From contig CM042179.1 of NCBI GenBank assembly GCA_023376005.1, positions 17,728,107-17,792,106 on the forward strand: DNA of 64,000 bases, written 5' to 3'. Shown piece after piece: positions 1-10,638 of the stretch. The notes beneath the pieces were generated by a model. That model worked only from the letters and a program-made list of their open reading frames with translations, had not been told where the DNA came from and did not search any database. The DNA comes from Doryteuthis pealeii (taxonomy: Eukaryota; Mollusca; Cephalopoda; Myopsida; Loliginidae). Numbering within the stretch: the first letter of the stretch is position 1; each line of letters starts with the position of its first letter. Both the position numbers and the translations under genes were made by a program.

Positions 1-13
1 GATGCCAGTGCTG

Positions 14-47
14 GGGGTATCGGGGTGTTGGGGGTATCGGGGTGTTG
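14..47. repeat. Two-copy 17-bp tandem repeat
   Basis: The motif GGGGTATCGGGGTGTTG occurs twice head to tail. It lies downstream, on the - strand, of the RNase H remnant and is G-rich in an otherwise AT-rich window. No function is visible. Confidence 0.7.
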
Positions 48-179
48 GGAGCATCTGTGCGTGTGGAGGAGTTGGTGAGGTCCTTGATGGTTTGGGATGT
101 GGTTTGTGTGACTTTTATTCCTAGAGCTGTTAGTTTGTTATAAAGTGGATTGTTTTGTGTATGGGTAGGTAGGGATAAA

Positions 180-560
180 TGTCTGTAAAAATACCACCAC
201 TGACCCCCACCCAGCCCACCCCACAGACAGCTGGAGTTTTTATCTGGTATCATGTCAAGAGCAGATTTAGCTAATGAATCTGCTTTATCATTTCCCTGGA
301 TTCCCATATGACTTGGTATCCAACAGAATATCACTATTTTGTTATGGCTAATGGAGTTAAGTTTGTTTACAAGTGATCCAGTTTTCTACTTTAAATAGAT
401 TTTAGAACAGAAATGGAGTCTGAATGAATAATCAGTGTTTTTGAGTTGCTATTTGAGACAATGTTAAGTGCCAGGTTTATTGCACTGGCTTCTGTGGTAA
501 ATATGGAGGTTTTTGGAACATCAACTTGTATTACCAACTGAAATAACGTTAACACACCAG
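180..560 (-). pseudogene. Non-LTR retrotransposon RNase H domain remnant
   Basis: Read on the - strand, two frames give pieces of an RNase H fold like the one at the C-terminus of many LINE polyproteins. The first piece (about 540-380) has FTTEASAINLAL, with the catalytic Glu, followed by IIHSDS, with a catalytic Asp. It then meets a stop. The second piece (about 325-225, other frame) reads FCWIPSHMGIQGNDKAD, carrying the conserved His and the last Asp. A stop and a frameshift separate them, so it is dead. RT or endonuclease domains are not visible here; they may lie outside or be lost. RNase H would remove RNA from the RNA:DNA hybrid during target-primed reverse transcription. Confidence 0.7.
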
Positions 561-829
561 CGTCCTGATACTGTTAAGTTGAAGCAAGTTTTCATTATTG
601 AATTAACGGTCCCTTTCTAGGAAAATTTGACTGGTGGTACATCAGTGTATGTTGGAAAAATATGAAGATCAGTGAGAACAATGTATCAGAAATGGATGGA
701 TAATGGATGTATTTCCTGTTGAGGTTGGATGTTGGGAACAACTACATAAATATTACCAACTTATCTTTGCATATCTGACTAATCTTGGACTTTCACCATC
801 AGATAGAAAGAAGTACTATATATATTATA

Positions 830-842
830 TATATATATATTT
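830..842. repeat. Short (TA)n tract
   Basis: Simple alternating TA within AT-rich sequence between the RNase H and GIY-YIG remnants. Nothing else is seen in 561-990. Confidence 0.6.
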
Positions 843-991
843 GCTCTACATTGAACAAATTGTTCAATAAAAATAATTTTAAAATTAGTTATTCTTGTAT
901 GAATATAAAAAAAAATTCTTGACAAGCACAATTTTAAAATTTTAAATGAAAATGACAACAACCCGAATGAAACTGCTTCGATAGAACAAAA

Positions 992-1312
992 TGCCCCTTA
1001 AATGGCAATTGTTTAATTAATAGCATTGTCTACAAGGCCACCATCAAGGAAAGTAAAAATAACAATGATGAAAAAAACATACATTGGTGCCATTGAACAA
1101 AGTTGGAAAAATAGGTGGTACAATCACAATCTCAGCTTCAAGAACAAAAGATATTCATACAGTACCACCTTATTCAAACATGTATGGCACATTAAAGACA
1201 CAATGGATAAAACACCTATAATAAAATGGGGAAATTATCAAAAAAGCCCAAGCTTACAAATGTGGCCAATACAACTGAAAACTATGCATTGAAGAAAAAT
1301 TGTGTATTCTTC
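992..1312 (+). pseudogene. Penelope-like element GIY-YIG endonuclease fragment
   Basis: The first frame (from 992) reads CPLNGNCLINSIVYKA, supplying the GIY-like strand (IVYKA). The frame then shifts near 1070 and continues with KTYIGAIEQSWKNRWYNH, supplying the YIG strand and the catalytic Arg helix. Next come a SFKNKRYSYSTTL segment and a VWHIKD segment. After a further shift or stop near 1274 the frame reads KLCIEEKLCIL, the usual cysteine-containing end with the metal-binding Glu. This order (CPL, GIY, YIG, R, SF, T-L, W, C-x-LC, EK) is the one I know from C-terminal GIY-YIG domains of Penelope-like retroelements. Two frame breaks make it inactive, and no RT is adjacent. Confidence 0.72.
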
Positions 1313-1720
1313 AAAATATGAATGTGAATTTACTGAACAAATAAAGTGAACTAGTTTCCAAATATAGACATTTAAACAAATTTCTCTTATGTCATTTGCC
1401 ACTTGACCCTAATTAATACCATATTTTAGCCCTCTATTGACTTAAATTTTTAATCTTTTTATTATTCATTTAAGATTTATCTATTTATTTTACATCTGGA
1501 CACTGCGTGCATTAAAACCTAAGCATTCTATCGCATGAACATGCTTCACATTATATAAACGCTGATCAAGCTACTTTTCAATATTTAACCATCTGAAGAT
1601 TACATAATACACATGAAACTATAGTTACGGAAAATTAATACCATAATATCTTATCTATGATTTTAAATCTGTTCTGCTATTTTAGTATTGTGCACCATAT
1701 ACTTTTCACATTCATTCTCC

Positions 1721-1769
<49 letters not shown>

Positions 1770-2228
1770 AGAGAGGGGGAAGAGAGAATTTCTTTAGAAT
1801 GAATATTCTGTTACATAACTTTTATTATTATAATTGTTGAATATCATTATTAGTCATTGTTATTGATATCTTTTTATGTCCAATTTATAAATTCAACTGT
1901 ATAAAAAGCATTTATAGACAGGAAAAAACACATAGTACATATAAGATTATTAGGCCACAGTCCCAAGCCGATTATCGTTCAGTTGTGTCAGATGTAAAAG
2001 TTTCTCAGGTGACCTGAGAAATTGTCCTTTATTAGTAAAATAAACTCACCCCAAAATTCCAATTTTTGTTCGCGCATACATTTCTTGCATGGAGAATTAA
2101 TTAAATAAGTTTTAAGTGAGTAAAATACGTATAAAACGAAAATAGCTCTGAATTTAAATTAGCCAATGAGATTACAGATTTTCTTTGGAATGTAACCATC
2201 AGCTGATGTTATCAAAACAAACAAAAAT
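1313..2228. other. AT-rich stretch without recognisable gene
   Basis: No protein domain or RNA gene is recognised. It contains the TA microsatellite at 1723-1766 and a short palindrome near 2003-2023 (TTTCTCAGGTGACCTGAGAAA). Confidence 0.5.
1723..1766. repeat. (TA)n microsatellite
   Basis: About 22 uninterrupted TA units, followed by a short GA-rich run. Confidence 0.95.
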
Positions 2229-3041
2229 CCATTTACTAAAGCAAACAATTTTTTTTTTTCTTCAGGAAAAATTTAAAAAAAAAAAAATGAATAGTATTTC
2301 GTATACATGTAACAACAAGTCACAGATATATAATGCTTTAAAAAATTGAAAAACAATTTCATAGTTCGTCTACACGATCAAAGCACTAGAAAACAATAAA
2401 TATTTACGTTTTTTAGAAGTAACATGTATGCTATTATTTTTTATTTGTTCTAAAAAGGGTAATAAAGGACTATTTGCTCGTAAATTCCTACCATAAAATA
2501 AACTGAACCCTCATTTTATGTCCGTGTTTTTGCAATAAATGTTTTATTTTTCTTGCACCTGTTATTTTACAATATTAAATATATTTTCTTTATTTATTTT
2601 AATATTCAATTCAATGTTTAGATTCTAAAATATTTATTTTGTGAAAATGTTTAGTTTTAAAGTGGGGACTCGTTTTACAATTTAGGCATAAATTGGATCC
2701 TCCTTTTATGACCGTAATTTTTTTTTTCATCGACGATGATTAAAATCTGATGTTTTTATTTTAGAGTACCAAAGCCAAAAAGAAAAGAAATAACAACAAC
2801 AACAAAAGGTAATATTCAACTCTTTACTTGTAAATTCCTACCATAAAATTAGGCTTGGGCATTTTATCGTAGGAATTTATGAGTAAAAAGTTGAAGTGTA
2901 AAAACGAACTCCCACTTTAAAACTAAGCATTCTCACCAAATAAAACCTTTTAGAATATAAACATTGAAGTGAATATTAAAATAAATAAAGAAAATATATT
3001 TATTATTGTAAAATAACGGGTGCAAGAAAAATAAAACATTT

Positions 3042-3218
3042 TGTTGTGAGGTGTGGTTCAGTGTTCCTTGTTGCAGTAGTATCTATTCGTGCTTAATCTT
3101 AGCACTGGGTTCAGCTTCTCGTAGCTAATTCACCTAGTCCCCTAAAGTGTCTCTATATATGTCCTGCAGTAATACACATATGTAAATGAGATAACACGCC
3201 ATTGGCTATCTCACTACA
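3042..3218 (-). repeat. 3' LTR of the gypsy element
   Basis: Direct repeat of 6549-6725, with a handful of substitutions (for example CAGTAGTATCT versus CAGCAGTATTT). Ends TGT/ACA in the element's orientation. Confidence 0.88.
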
Positions 3219-3226
3219 CCTCCCTG
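3219..3226 (-). promoter_or_regulatory. Polypurine tract next to 3' LTR
   Basis: On the - strand CAGGGAGG directly precedes the 3' LTR start TGTAGTG. This is the expected position of the plus-strand primer. It is short, so the call is tentative. Confidence 0.45.
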
Positions 3227-3364
3227 AAACGGAGAGGTTTTATTCCCCTCATTGATCTATTGCTTCTCCTAAATATCCTTGGGGGTGTTCTTCGTAATGG
3301 TGACCGCGGTCTCATTTCATCACTACTGGATCCCTGGTATGGCACCTCGGAATCCGACTCGCTT

Positions 3365-4768
3365 TCATCTATGGGTTCTATATTGGTTTATATCCTCATT
3401 TCTTTCCGATTCATCCACACTCATGTCTTCCTCATATCTATTCCTTAGCTGATCAGTGTGGGCCAGCACACTTCTCTCCTGTGTCGTTATTATAGTGGTG
3501 TTGTTCTCTTTCTGCATAATAAAATACGCTTTTTCAGGTTGCGCGTCCTTATTCTTTTTGTACCACATTTTTTCATTAGTTGAAAAAGACATGGTTATGG
3601 AGATCTGATCTGTCTTCCCATCAAGGCCTTCTGCCTTGACTTAGTGTTCTATCAGCATGAGGAATGGATCTGTAACTCATCAAGAGTTTAGGTAGAAAAG
3701 ATTCTATGGTCTCTCGTGACGGCTCAAATGCTTTTAATCCTAATTTAACCGTTCTAACCATCCTTTCCGCAGCCCCATTTGATTGCGGATGGTAGGGTGG
3801 AGTTTTATAGGGTTTACATCCTATCTTCCTCAACCAGGAACATAGACTTTCATCACAGAATTCGGACGAATTGTCTGATACCAGGGTTCTCGGTATGCCG
3901 TTCCTTGAGAATACAGTTCTCAAAATTCGAATGACAGTTGCAGATTTTCTATCACGCACCTGAATAATCTCTGGCCACCCGAGAACGAATCTACTAAAAT
4001 CAATAGTAGTCCTACGCCTTTGGCATAGGCATGGTCCATGTGTACTCGACTCCATGGTTCTTGTTCCTTTGGCCACGAATGAGTCGATTTTTGTGGAAAG
4101 TCTTTGATTTCCATGCATTTGGGACATTTTTTTTACATAATCTTCAATGTCACGCGAATATCCTGGCCACCAGCTCTCCAATTTGAGTCTTTTTGTGTGG
4201 CTGCTATTCCACAATGTATATCGTCGTGTACACTTTTAATTATTTCTTTTCGCATTTTTTGCGGAGGTACAACCAAATCTCCGTTACATATAACCCCTCT
4301 GTCCATAGTTAGTTTATGTTTAACCTCTTTATAAGGCCTTTCAGCTTTAGAGCAGTCGTTCCATTTATTCCTCCTTATTCTATTCGATATTTTGCTCAGA
4401 ATAGGGTCCAGAAGGGTTTCTTCTTGAAGCTGTTTAATCATCATTACATCGGTTTCGACCCAATGTAATACATCTTCAGTGTCGCTTATTTCGTCGTCTT
4501 CTTTGTTAAATGCTAATCTGGATAACGCGTCGACATGCGGAATAGTGTTTCCTTTGACGTACATGATATCGAAATCAAAGGCCATCAGCAGTATGGCCCA
4601 TCTCATTAACCTGGCGGATGTGACCTTGGGTAATTCTTTCCTTGGATTAAAAATGAATTCTAAGGGTCGATGGTCAGATTTTAGTAAAAATTTTCGACCC
4701 AATAGAAATTGTCGGGCGAAATGCCTTCTTTGGATATTTGAAAGCCCAAATAATTTATCTTCTCGCAA
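3365..4768 (-). pseudogene. Gypsy RNase H C-terminus and integrase, frameshifted
   Basis: Three - strand frames in series. From 4768 the RNase H C-terminal half (SDHRPLEFIFNPRKELP, then VKGNTIPHVDALSRL with the last acidic residue). The integrase zinc domain follows, with its His pair at HDDIHCGIAAT and its Cys pair at KCPKCMEIKDF. The integrase core is divided between frames: first Asp in VHMDHA, second in LVSDNSSEF, catalytic Glu in PQSNGAAERMV. The chromodomain-free tail (3592-3365) has EKMWYKK and AHTDQLRNRY, typical of the integrase C-terminal barrel. At least three frame breaks disable it. The enzyme would insert the cDNA into the host chromosome. Confidence 0.85.
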
Positions 4769-5788
4769 TTAAATTTGCATTTATCGTAGTTTACGCTCAT
4801 TCCGGCTTCTTTTAATTTGTTCATAACCTGCTGCGTTTTTTGTTGCAATTCATTTATACTGGTGGCCCCTATTAAAATATCGTCCTGATAAATTATCATA
4901 TTTTCTACTACTCCCTTTAAGACATTTTCGATTGCTCGTTGAAATATGGCCGATGCTGTCTTTATTCCGTATGGCATTTTCGTCCATCTCATTAATCCGA
5001 GGGTGTGTTATTTCTTGAAATTTATCGTCAATTTGTATTTGATTGTAAGCTGCCTTTAAATCAATTTTCGTAAAATATTTAGTGCCTGTTAATGTATGCG
5101 ACACAGTTTCAAGCTCAGGAATAGGATACGAATCTGAACAGATTTTATGATTCACACCAATCTTATAATCACCACATATTCTTAAATCCCCATCTTTTTT
5201 TTGTAAAACTACAATTTGGGAGGCCCAGTTACTACCACCGACCGATACTGGTTTTAACACTCCTTCTGCTACCATATCTTCCAATTTCTTTTTTACTAAA
5301 GGTCGCAAATGTATAGGTATCCTATGCGATTCGTAATATGAGGGGGGGCTATTTTCTTTCACTCGTATTGTGGCTTTATAACCTCTCAAGATTCCTATTT
5401 TTTGCTTTTTACTTTCTATGCAGTCGATTAAATTGTCTGTATCTATGTTTATAATATCTGTGCCTATTAGTCCATGATTCTTTAAACAATCCACTACAGT
5501 TATAGGGACCACTTCAAATCTTCTATTAGCCTCAAACGTAGCGTCGAATTGTCCCAATGCAGTGATGTACGAGCCATCAAATCGTCTTAATTTCAAGTGA
5601 CTTCTCTTTAACTTGGGTTTGCCCATATGTTGCCAAAAGTTCTTTGGAATAATAGTCACATCACTACCTGTATCGACTTGCATCTCAAATGGTATTTCAT
5701 TTAATTTTACTGTCAACTTCTGTTTTTGTTCACCCGTACTTGGTACACGTCTTCTATCGAATTTGTCCATTTCGACTTGATTCTGCAT
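4681..5788 (-). pseudogene. Gypsy protease and reverse transcriptase remnant
   Basis: The - strand reading from 5788 shows an aspartic protease (FEMQVDTGSDVTIIP, active-site D-T-G). Next comes the RT N-terminus (LEDMVAEGVLKPV, then ASQIVVLQKKDGDLRICGDY) and FTKIDLKAAYNQI, with the first catalytic Asp. After a frame break near 4990 it continues with KMPYGIKTASAIFQ and the catalytic YQDD box (MIIYQDDILIG). The ISKEGISPDN segment ends abruptly and is followed almost at once by the RNase H C-terminal half. The RT connection and the first RNase H acidic residue are therefore deleted, roughly a hundred codons judging from family architecture. Confidence 0.87.
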
Positions 5789-6547
5789 ACAGTACTAAAA
5801 TGATTCTGTTTTTTGCAAACATAACAGGTTTGTCCATAAGCAGGACAATTTGTTCTTTTGTCAAAATTATGTTGAAAATTGCAGTACTTACAATTCTTTA
5901 GCCTTGTTTTTACTTGTAACACGTCAGTGTTATTTGCTGCATTTTCTTCTATTTGAAACACCATTGTATTGTTTTGAGTATCTTCCTTGAATTCGGATAT
6001 CATTTCCAGTTGCTGTACAAATTCCACGCATGTTTCTAATGCCATGTTATTTGACTGTAGACGTTCTAAAAATTTTGTCTTTTTGATTCCTGTCGTGCAA
6101 TCCTTCAATGAACCGTAACTGGATTAATTCTTCTTCAATGGTAAAATCTCCTGTTCCAAGCTGTTGAAATTCACAGAATCTCGCGGCCTTTTTTAGTCTC
6201 TGAATGTAATTCCTTGCTGGTTCGTTGGGATTTTGCTTCGTAGAAAGGAATTTAGTCCTCTCAGCAATAACCAGTTTTTTCTTAGGTCTTACATTGTTCT
6301 TTATGATGTGTGCAATTTCTTCAAAGGTGAGATCCTCCAAATCTTTTGGATACGCCATAACGGCTACTTTCATGTTTGCTTCACATCCAGCGGATGCTAA
6401 AAATAAGTCTGTAATCTCATTTTGTCCTCCAATGTTCTTTTTGTCTTGTAATTTTTTGCTTCTTGCAAAGGCTGAAAAACATTTTATCCACATCTCAACA
6501 TAGTCAGGTTGCTCTAAACTTGCAAGTATGCCTATTGACAACGCCAT
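5713..6547 (-). pseudogene. Gypsy Gag remnant with zinc knuckles
   Basis: The ATG at 6547 on the - strand opens a capsid-like region with the Gag hallmarks NEPARNYIQRLKKAARFCEF and EEELIQLRFIEGL, as in other gypsy Gags. A frame change near 6050-6108 leads into CKYC and CYVCKKQNHFSTVC, a CCHC zinc knuckle that would bind genomic RNA. Gag would form the virus-like particle. The start codon abuts the 5' LTR and overlaps the putative primer-binding site. Confidence 0.8.
6537..6546 (-). promoter_or_regulatory. Putative tRNA primer-binding site (tRNA-Ser-like)
   Basis: The - strand sequence TGGCGTTGTC begins two or three bases after the 5' LTR end. It matches TGGCGTAGTC, the complement of a common serine tRNA 3' end plus CCA, at 9 of 10 positions (tRNA sequence from memory). 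It overlaps the Gag start codon region. Confidence 0.5.
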
Positions 6548-6548
6548 G

Positions 6549-6725
6549 GGTTGTGAGGTGTGGTTTCGTGTTCCTTGTTGCAGCAGTATTTATTCGTGCT
6601 TAATCTTAGCACTGGGTTCAGCTTCTCGTAGCTAATTCACCTAGTCCCCTAAAATGTCTCTATATATGTCCTGCAGTAATACACATATGTAAATGAGATA
6701 ACACGCCATTGGCTATCTCACTACA
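6549..6725 (-). repeat. 5' LTR of the gypsy element
   Basis: Direct repeat of 3042-3218. Its outer end abuts the CATTT target duplication. Confidence 0.88.
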
Positions 6726-6860
6726 CATTTATTGCAAAAGAAATATTACTCGTTATTTACGTTTCTTAGAAGTGATTTGTTGTCACATGTATGCGAAATA
6801 CTATTATTTTTTATTTGTTCTAAAAAGTCAGTTCATTTTTTAATTGAAAATTATATTTTG

Positions 6861-7097
6861 ATTTTTTCCTGAAGAAAATTTGTTTGGTTTAGTAAAGGGA
6901 TTATTATAAGGTAATGTTTATTTCGCTATAATTTTTGAAGGTAAAATGCACATAAAACATTTTTTCTCGCTAATAAGAAGTTTATTAGTGAGAAAAAATG
7001 TTTTATGTGCATTTTACCTTCAAAAAAGTATAGCAAAATAAACATTACCTTATTATCCCTTTACTAAACCAAACAAATTTTCTTCAGGAAAAAAATC
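6861..7097. repeat. Long palindrome, arms about 115 bp
   Basis: 6861-6976 is the reverse complement of 6982-7097 with a few mismatches; the loop is 5 bases (6977-6981). The outer part of each arm (TTTGGTTTAGTAAAGGGA) is the terminal sequence of the foldback element to its left, so this looks like an abutting or head-to-head duplicated terminus. Confidence 0.85.
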
Positions 7098-8680
7098 GTC
7101 AAGTGAAGCACTCGACGTCGCCATTTTTTAAACTTGTTTATATATCGAATACTCAATTCTCATTGGCTAATTCTCATTTCAGAGCTACTTAGTTTTTTAT
7201 ATGTATTTTACTACAAATTAGCCCGCTTAAATGGTACTTTTCGCATAATTCTATTAAATGGTCCTATGGCGAACAATGGTTATTGGTCTTTTTTTAAATT
7301 TTTTCTTAATAATTACGTTAAAATTATTTTGCTAGGTAGTTTCGCTACGTAAATTGAAAACTAAGCCTCTTTTGACGCTTGGGACTGTAGCCTATATGTA
7401 CCATCTAAAATTTTTATGTTTTAGTGTACTGAATATATCAGAAGTAAGGGGAGACTACTCTATGTTCAAATTTCGTTCAAGACTTGAAATAGTAAGAATT
7501 ACAAAAAGGATTTTTACAACATTTATAATGGAGGTAAAAAAATGTTCTTCTGAAATTTTTTTCTTTACAAATTCATTCCTATCTAAAAGTAAGTTCATTT
7601 CTTTAACATGCTATTTTTTCTTCATTTTTATATAAACTTGTTTACTTTAAAAAATATATTACTGCTGGAAATTTCTTGCCAAACAATGTCCCACAGTCAG
7701 GAAACCACTTATATTAAATACTTTACAATGATATGGAATGAATAAATTTATTAATATCTGATAGAATAGAAGCAAAATAAGAACTGAAGACCAAGTTGGT
7801 AGAGACAAATTGGTTCTCATTTCACTTTGAACAATATAGAATGCAAGTATTTTGTGTCAAATAAATCACTGTATTAAAGGTTGGTCTTCATTTAAAGAAA
7901 AAAATGATGTATATTTAATGAAAGGGGAGTTTTCTATTATAATCTTCTTTTAAGAAAACAAACAATTTGAACAAATATAAATGCCAATTAGACAATTGAA
8001 AGAAAGTATTTGGAAATGGTCAAGTGAAATAGCATAATATTCCACTAAGATAATACTAGATAACATATTTTTTGTTGACTAGAAATAAATTAATACAACT
8101 TGTCTGGGAAGTTATTTATCTGCTAAATTCAGCAGATATTACACCTTATTTTATTCTAAACTTTATAAAATTCCCTTAAAAAAAGCTTTCAGTTTCCTCA
8201 AAAACTGCAATAGCGGTTCTTTGTCATGAAAGATATGTTCTGAGAATAAAAAATGAAATTGCCTGAAAGTTGGCAAAAGCTAATAGAAGAAAATACATTG
8301 AAAAAAAAAAAAAAAAACAACTTTTAAGAATTTTTAAATTTTTGCTTAATAAACTAAATGAACATTTTAGTCATCTCTATAATACAAGAATCTTAAGAGT
8401 CTCTTTGGAATTATTTGTTTGAATTTTATTCAAAGTTTCTTGGTGTATGTTACAGTTAAATTCTGTGTTGATAATATAACAATTGTTTAATATTTTTTGT
8501 TGATTCCAGGTATTCCTTCCACTTGCTGAATTCATTTGTATCAACCATAGATTAATTTAAGGTAACTCAAATTACTACATTAACACATCTACAACTGCTA
8601 CAGAAGTAGTCAATGTGTTATGATATCAAATAAGTGCAAAAAAGAAAAACTTTAATAGATCTGATTTGGTATTTAAGAAT
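7098..8680. other. AT-rich spacer, no gene recognised
   Basis: Short open frames here (for example 7134-7352, 7354-7635) show no domain, are low complexity and are not supported. A poly-A run lies at 8300-8316. Confidence 0.5.
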
Positions 8681-8685
8681 AAATG

Positions 8686-8847
8686 TGTAATAAGTAATTG
8701 AGAGTTACTTCCCCTGTTTTATTACTACCTCCCTTTGTGTAAACCTTTAACTTTCTGAAAGTATATAAACTCCCAATAAACTGCCACTGTATTCTAAGTA
8801 GAATAAAGCTTTCTCAAGCCAGCCGTGTATGTTCATTTATTATTATA
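8686..8847 (+). repeat. 5' LTR of the second gypsy element
   Basis: Shares TGTAATAAGTAATTGAGAG and most of the following 100 bases with 10639-10743. It contains AATAAAGC near its end, a likely poly(A) signal. The exact right boundary is uncertain by a few bases. Confidence 0.72.
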
Positions 8848-8868
8848 ATTATTCTATTTAGAATCAGT

Positions 8869-9414
8869 ATGAAACAATTAATGTGCCCACAGCGATTTGA
8901 AGTGGAACCAGAAACTCTAGATGCTGAAAAACGTTGAACTTATTGGCTAGTGACATTTGAAAACTTTCTACAAACACTATATACTGAAAATCCACAGCGG
9001 CCAATAAACAAGTTTGGACAACTGACTAATTACATATATCACACAATCCACAAAATAATTATGGATTGCACTACGTATGAAGAAGCAATTGGAGTACCAC
9101 AATCTACTCACAAAAAGCTCCAAAACGAAGTATTTTCATGATACCTTCTTGTTACACGTCAACAACAGAATGGAGAGTTGCTGGAGCATTTTTTAAAGGA
9201 ACTACGGACCCTAAGCAAGGACTGCAAGTTCCAGTTTATGAATGCAGAAGAAATTCGAGATGAACACATAATGGACGCCTTCATTAATGGGCTTCAGAAT
9301 TCACAGGTAAGACAGCGTCTTCTTGAGAACAAATGTCTTGATTTAAGAACAGCTTACGAACAGGTCCATACGTTCGAGGTTGCCCAAACAGTCTGTGTTC
9401 TACCTACAGTTTGA
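8869..9414 (+). pseudogene. Gypsy Gag capsid region with in-frame stops
   Basis: One reading frame from ATG 8869 covers a Gag capsid: RFEVEPETLDAEKR, TFENFLQTLY, CTTYEEAI, then LLEHFLKELRTLSKDCKF, DAFINGLQNSQVRQRLLEN and LDLRTAYEQVHTFE. It is interrupted by TGA codons at 8935 and 9139 in the same frame, and ends at 9412. Both stops fit single transition mutations of conserved codons (Trp or Arg). This is the major structural protein of the particle. Confidence 0.82.
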
Positions 9415-9565
9415 TACGACCAGTGCTGCCTTGAACACACATTCGTCTTGTTCCACCTCTCTGCATAATTCTCTGGGTCCCTCCTCTGTGACTTCTTCTT
9501 CCAGCCAAGAAATTCTGGACATTTCAAACCCTTCATAGTTGCTTATACCCGCTGCTTCCATGAGT

Positions 9566-9860
9566 CATAAATGTCATTTTTGTGGGTTCGGTCTACATTC
9601 TCGTTTTTTTCTCGTTCAGCCAGAGATGCTAGGTGTCGAAAATGTTGAAAACTGGGAAATTTTCTAAAGGTTTGTAAGTCCACATCTCCTAAAAACAATG
9701 TGTCTAAAACTTCTGCTTCTTTTATGTTAGCTACTATTACAGCTGCAGCTCTGCACTGCTTTTGGAAAAGCATAATACAAATTGAAATTAATGGTGTTCT
9801 TATTGATAATTTGATTGACAATTATATTCCTGAATATCAGACAACTTCTTCAGGAATGAG
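9566..9860 (+). pseudogene. Gag zinc knuckle and protease stub
   Basis: KCHFCGFGLHSR is followed, after a small frame disturbance, by ARDARCRKC and FLKVCKS: a CCHH/CCHC nucleocapsid pair. Near 9780 the reading IEINGVLIDNLIDN corresponds to the first strand and active-site loop of the retropepsin, with the expected Thr-Gly changed or lost. The sequence then jumps to integrase, marking the internal deletion. Confidence 0.65.
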
Positions 9861-9875
9861 GAGTGGCCACTAGTT

Positions 9876-10260
9876 GAACAATACCTTACCACCCTCAGGG
9901 TAATGGCCAATGTGAATGGCATCATATGGAAAACCATACAACTGGCCGCCCCAAAACGTAAATGTCCAATCACTCACAGGGAAGAACTCCTCCCCAAATC
10001 TCTGTATGCCATTAGAACACTCCTATGTACAGCCACGAGTGTCACGCCTCACGAGAGGTTTCTCCCTTTTCAACGAAGAAGCTTGGCGGGAACCTCGCTT
10101 CCTTCCTGGCTCTCAAACCCGTGAACGGTTCTTCTGAGACATTTCGTCTATCATAGTAAGAATGACCCATTAACAAATGAAGTGGAACTGATGGAGGTGA
10201 ATCCTCATTATACCATCGTACGTCACTGTATACTGTTTCCCTCAGAGACCTGCACCTAAT
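9876..10260 (+). pseudogene. Gypsy integrase C-terminal remnant
   Basis: Reads SGNGQCEW, then in a shifted frame NGIIWKTIQLA, ELLPKSLYAIRTLLCTATSVTPHERF and RRSLAGTSLPSWL, the end of a gypsy integrase core and its linker. Later codons (NDPLTNEVELMEVNP) match the C-terminal domain. The core Asp residues are absent. Frameshifts are present. Confidence 0.75.
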
Positions 10261-10638
10261 ATAGCTTGCCTACATCTCAAGACCCTCCTACCTCAGCTGA
10301 AGGTCAACCGGCTGGCATTACACCATATCACTCATCTACAGACTCCCCACAAGCATCAGATATGGAGTTCATATTTTCTCTGGAATCCCAAAATGCAAAG
10401 TGGGCCAGATGTGGTCGATTGTCCAACTGCACAGAAACAAGCCCACCCCTTGTTTTCAGAATCACGATCACCTCCTCAAAGAGAGAGAAAACCCAGCCTG
10501 AGGTATCTTCAGACCAGGAAACCCAGAGTCTTGATTCTACTCTCAATATCAAACTACCAAGATGTTCCAACAGAACCCGCAAAAAGCGTGGGCGATGGAC
10601 CGACTTCATCCCTATGATTAAAATAAAATGGGGCAGAA

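Larger units (their letters stand above)
3042..6725 (-). mobile_element. Ty3/gypsy LTR retrotransposon, degenerate (Mag-like)
   Basis: Two 177-bp LTRs (3042-3218 and 6549-6725) flank gag, protease, RT, RNase H and integrase remains, all on the - strand. Terminal bases are TGTAGTG...CACAACA. A 5-bp target duplication CATTT lies at 3037-3041 and 6726-6730. The Gag-PR-RT-RNH-IN order identifies Ty3/gypsy. Short LTRs and a primer site resembling the serine tRNA 3' end suggest the Mag lineage; that part is inference. Several frameshifts and a missing RT-thumb/RNase H segment make it non-functional. The LTRs differ at only a few positions, so insertion may be fairly recent. Confidence 0.9.
2229..6899. 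mobile_element. Foldback DNA element split by a gypsy insertion
   Basis: The left end (2229-2247, CCATTTACTAAAGCAAACA) is the reverse complement, with a few changes, of the right end (6881-6899). Inside, 2520-2690 (poly-T/TTCTTGCACCTGTTATTTTAC and following) pairs with 2890-3041, and 2300-2440 pairs with 6740-6860. Removing the gypsy element (3042-6725 plus one CATTT) restores a continuous right arm. Arms are therefore several hundred bases around a loop near 2705-2885. No transposase is present, so it is a non-autonomous foldback/MITE-like element. Target duplications of the foldback itself are not clear. Confidence 0.6.

Noticed and set aside
7134..7635. Two consecutive open frames suggesting a small gene
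   Set aside because: AT-biased composition (Phe, Leu, Ile, Lys), no domain and no splice or promoter context.
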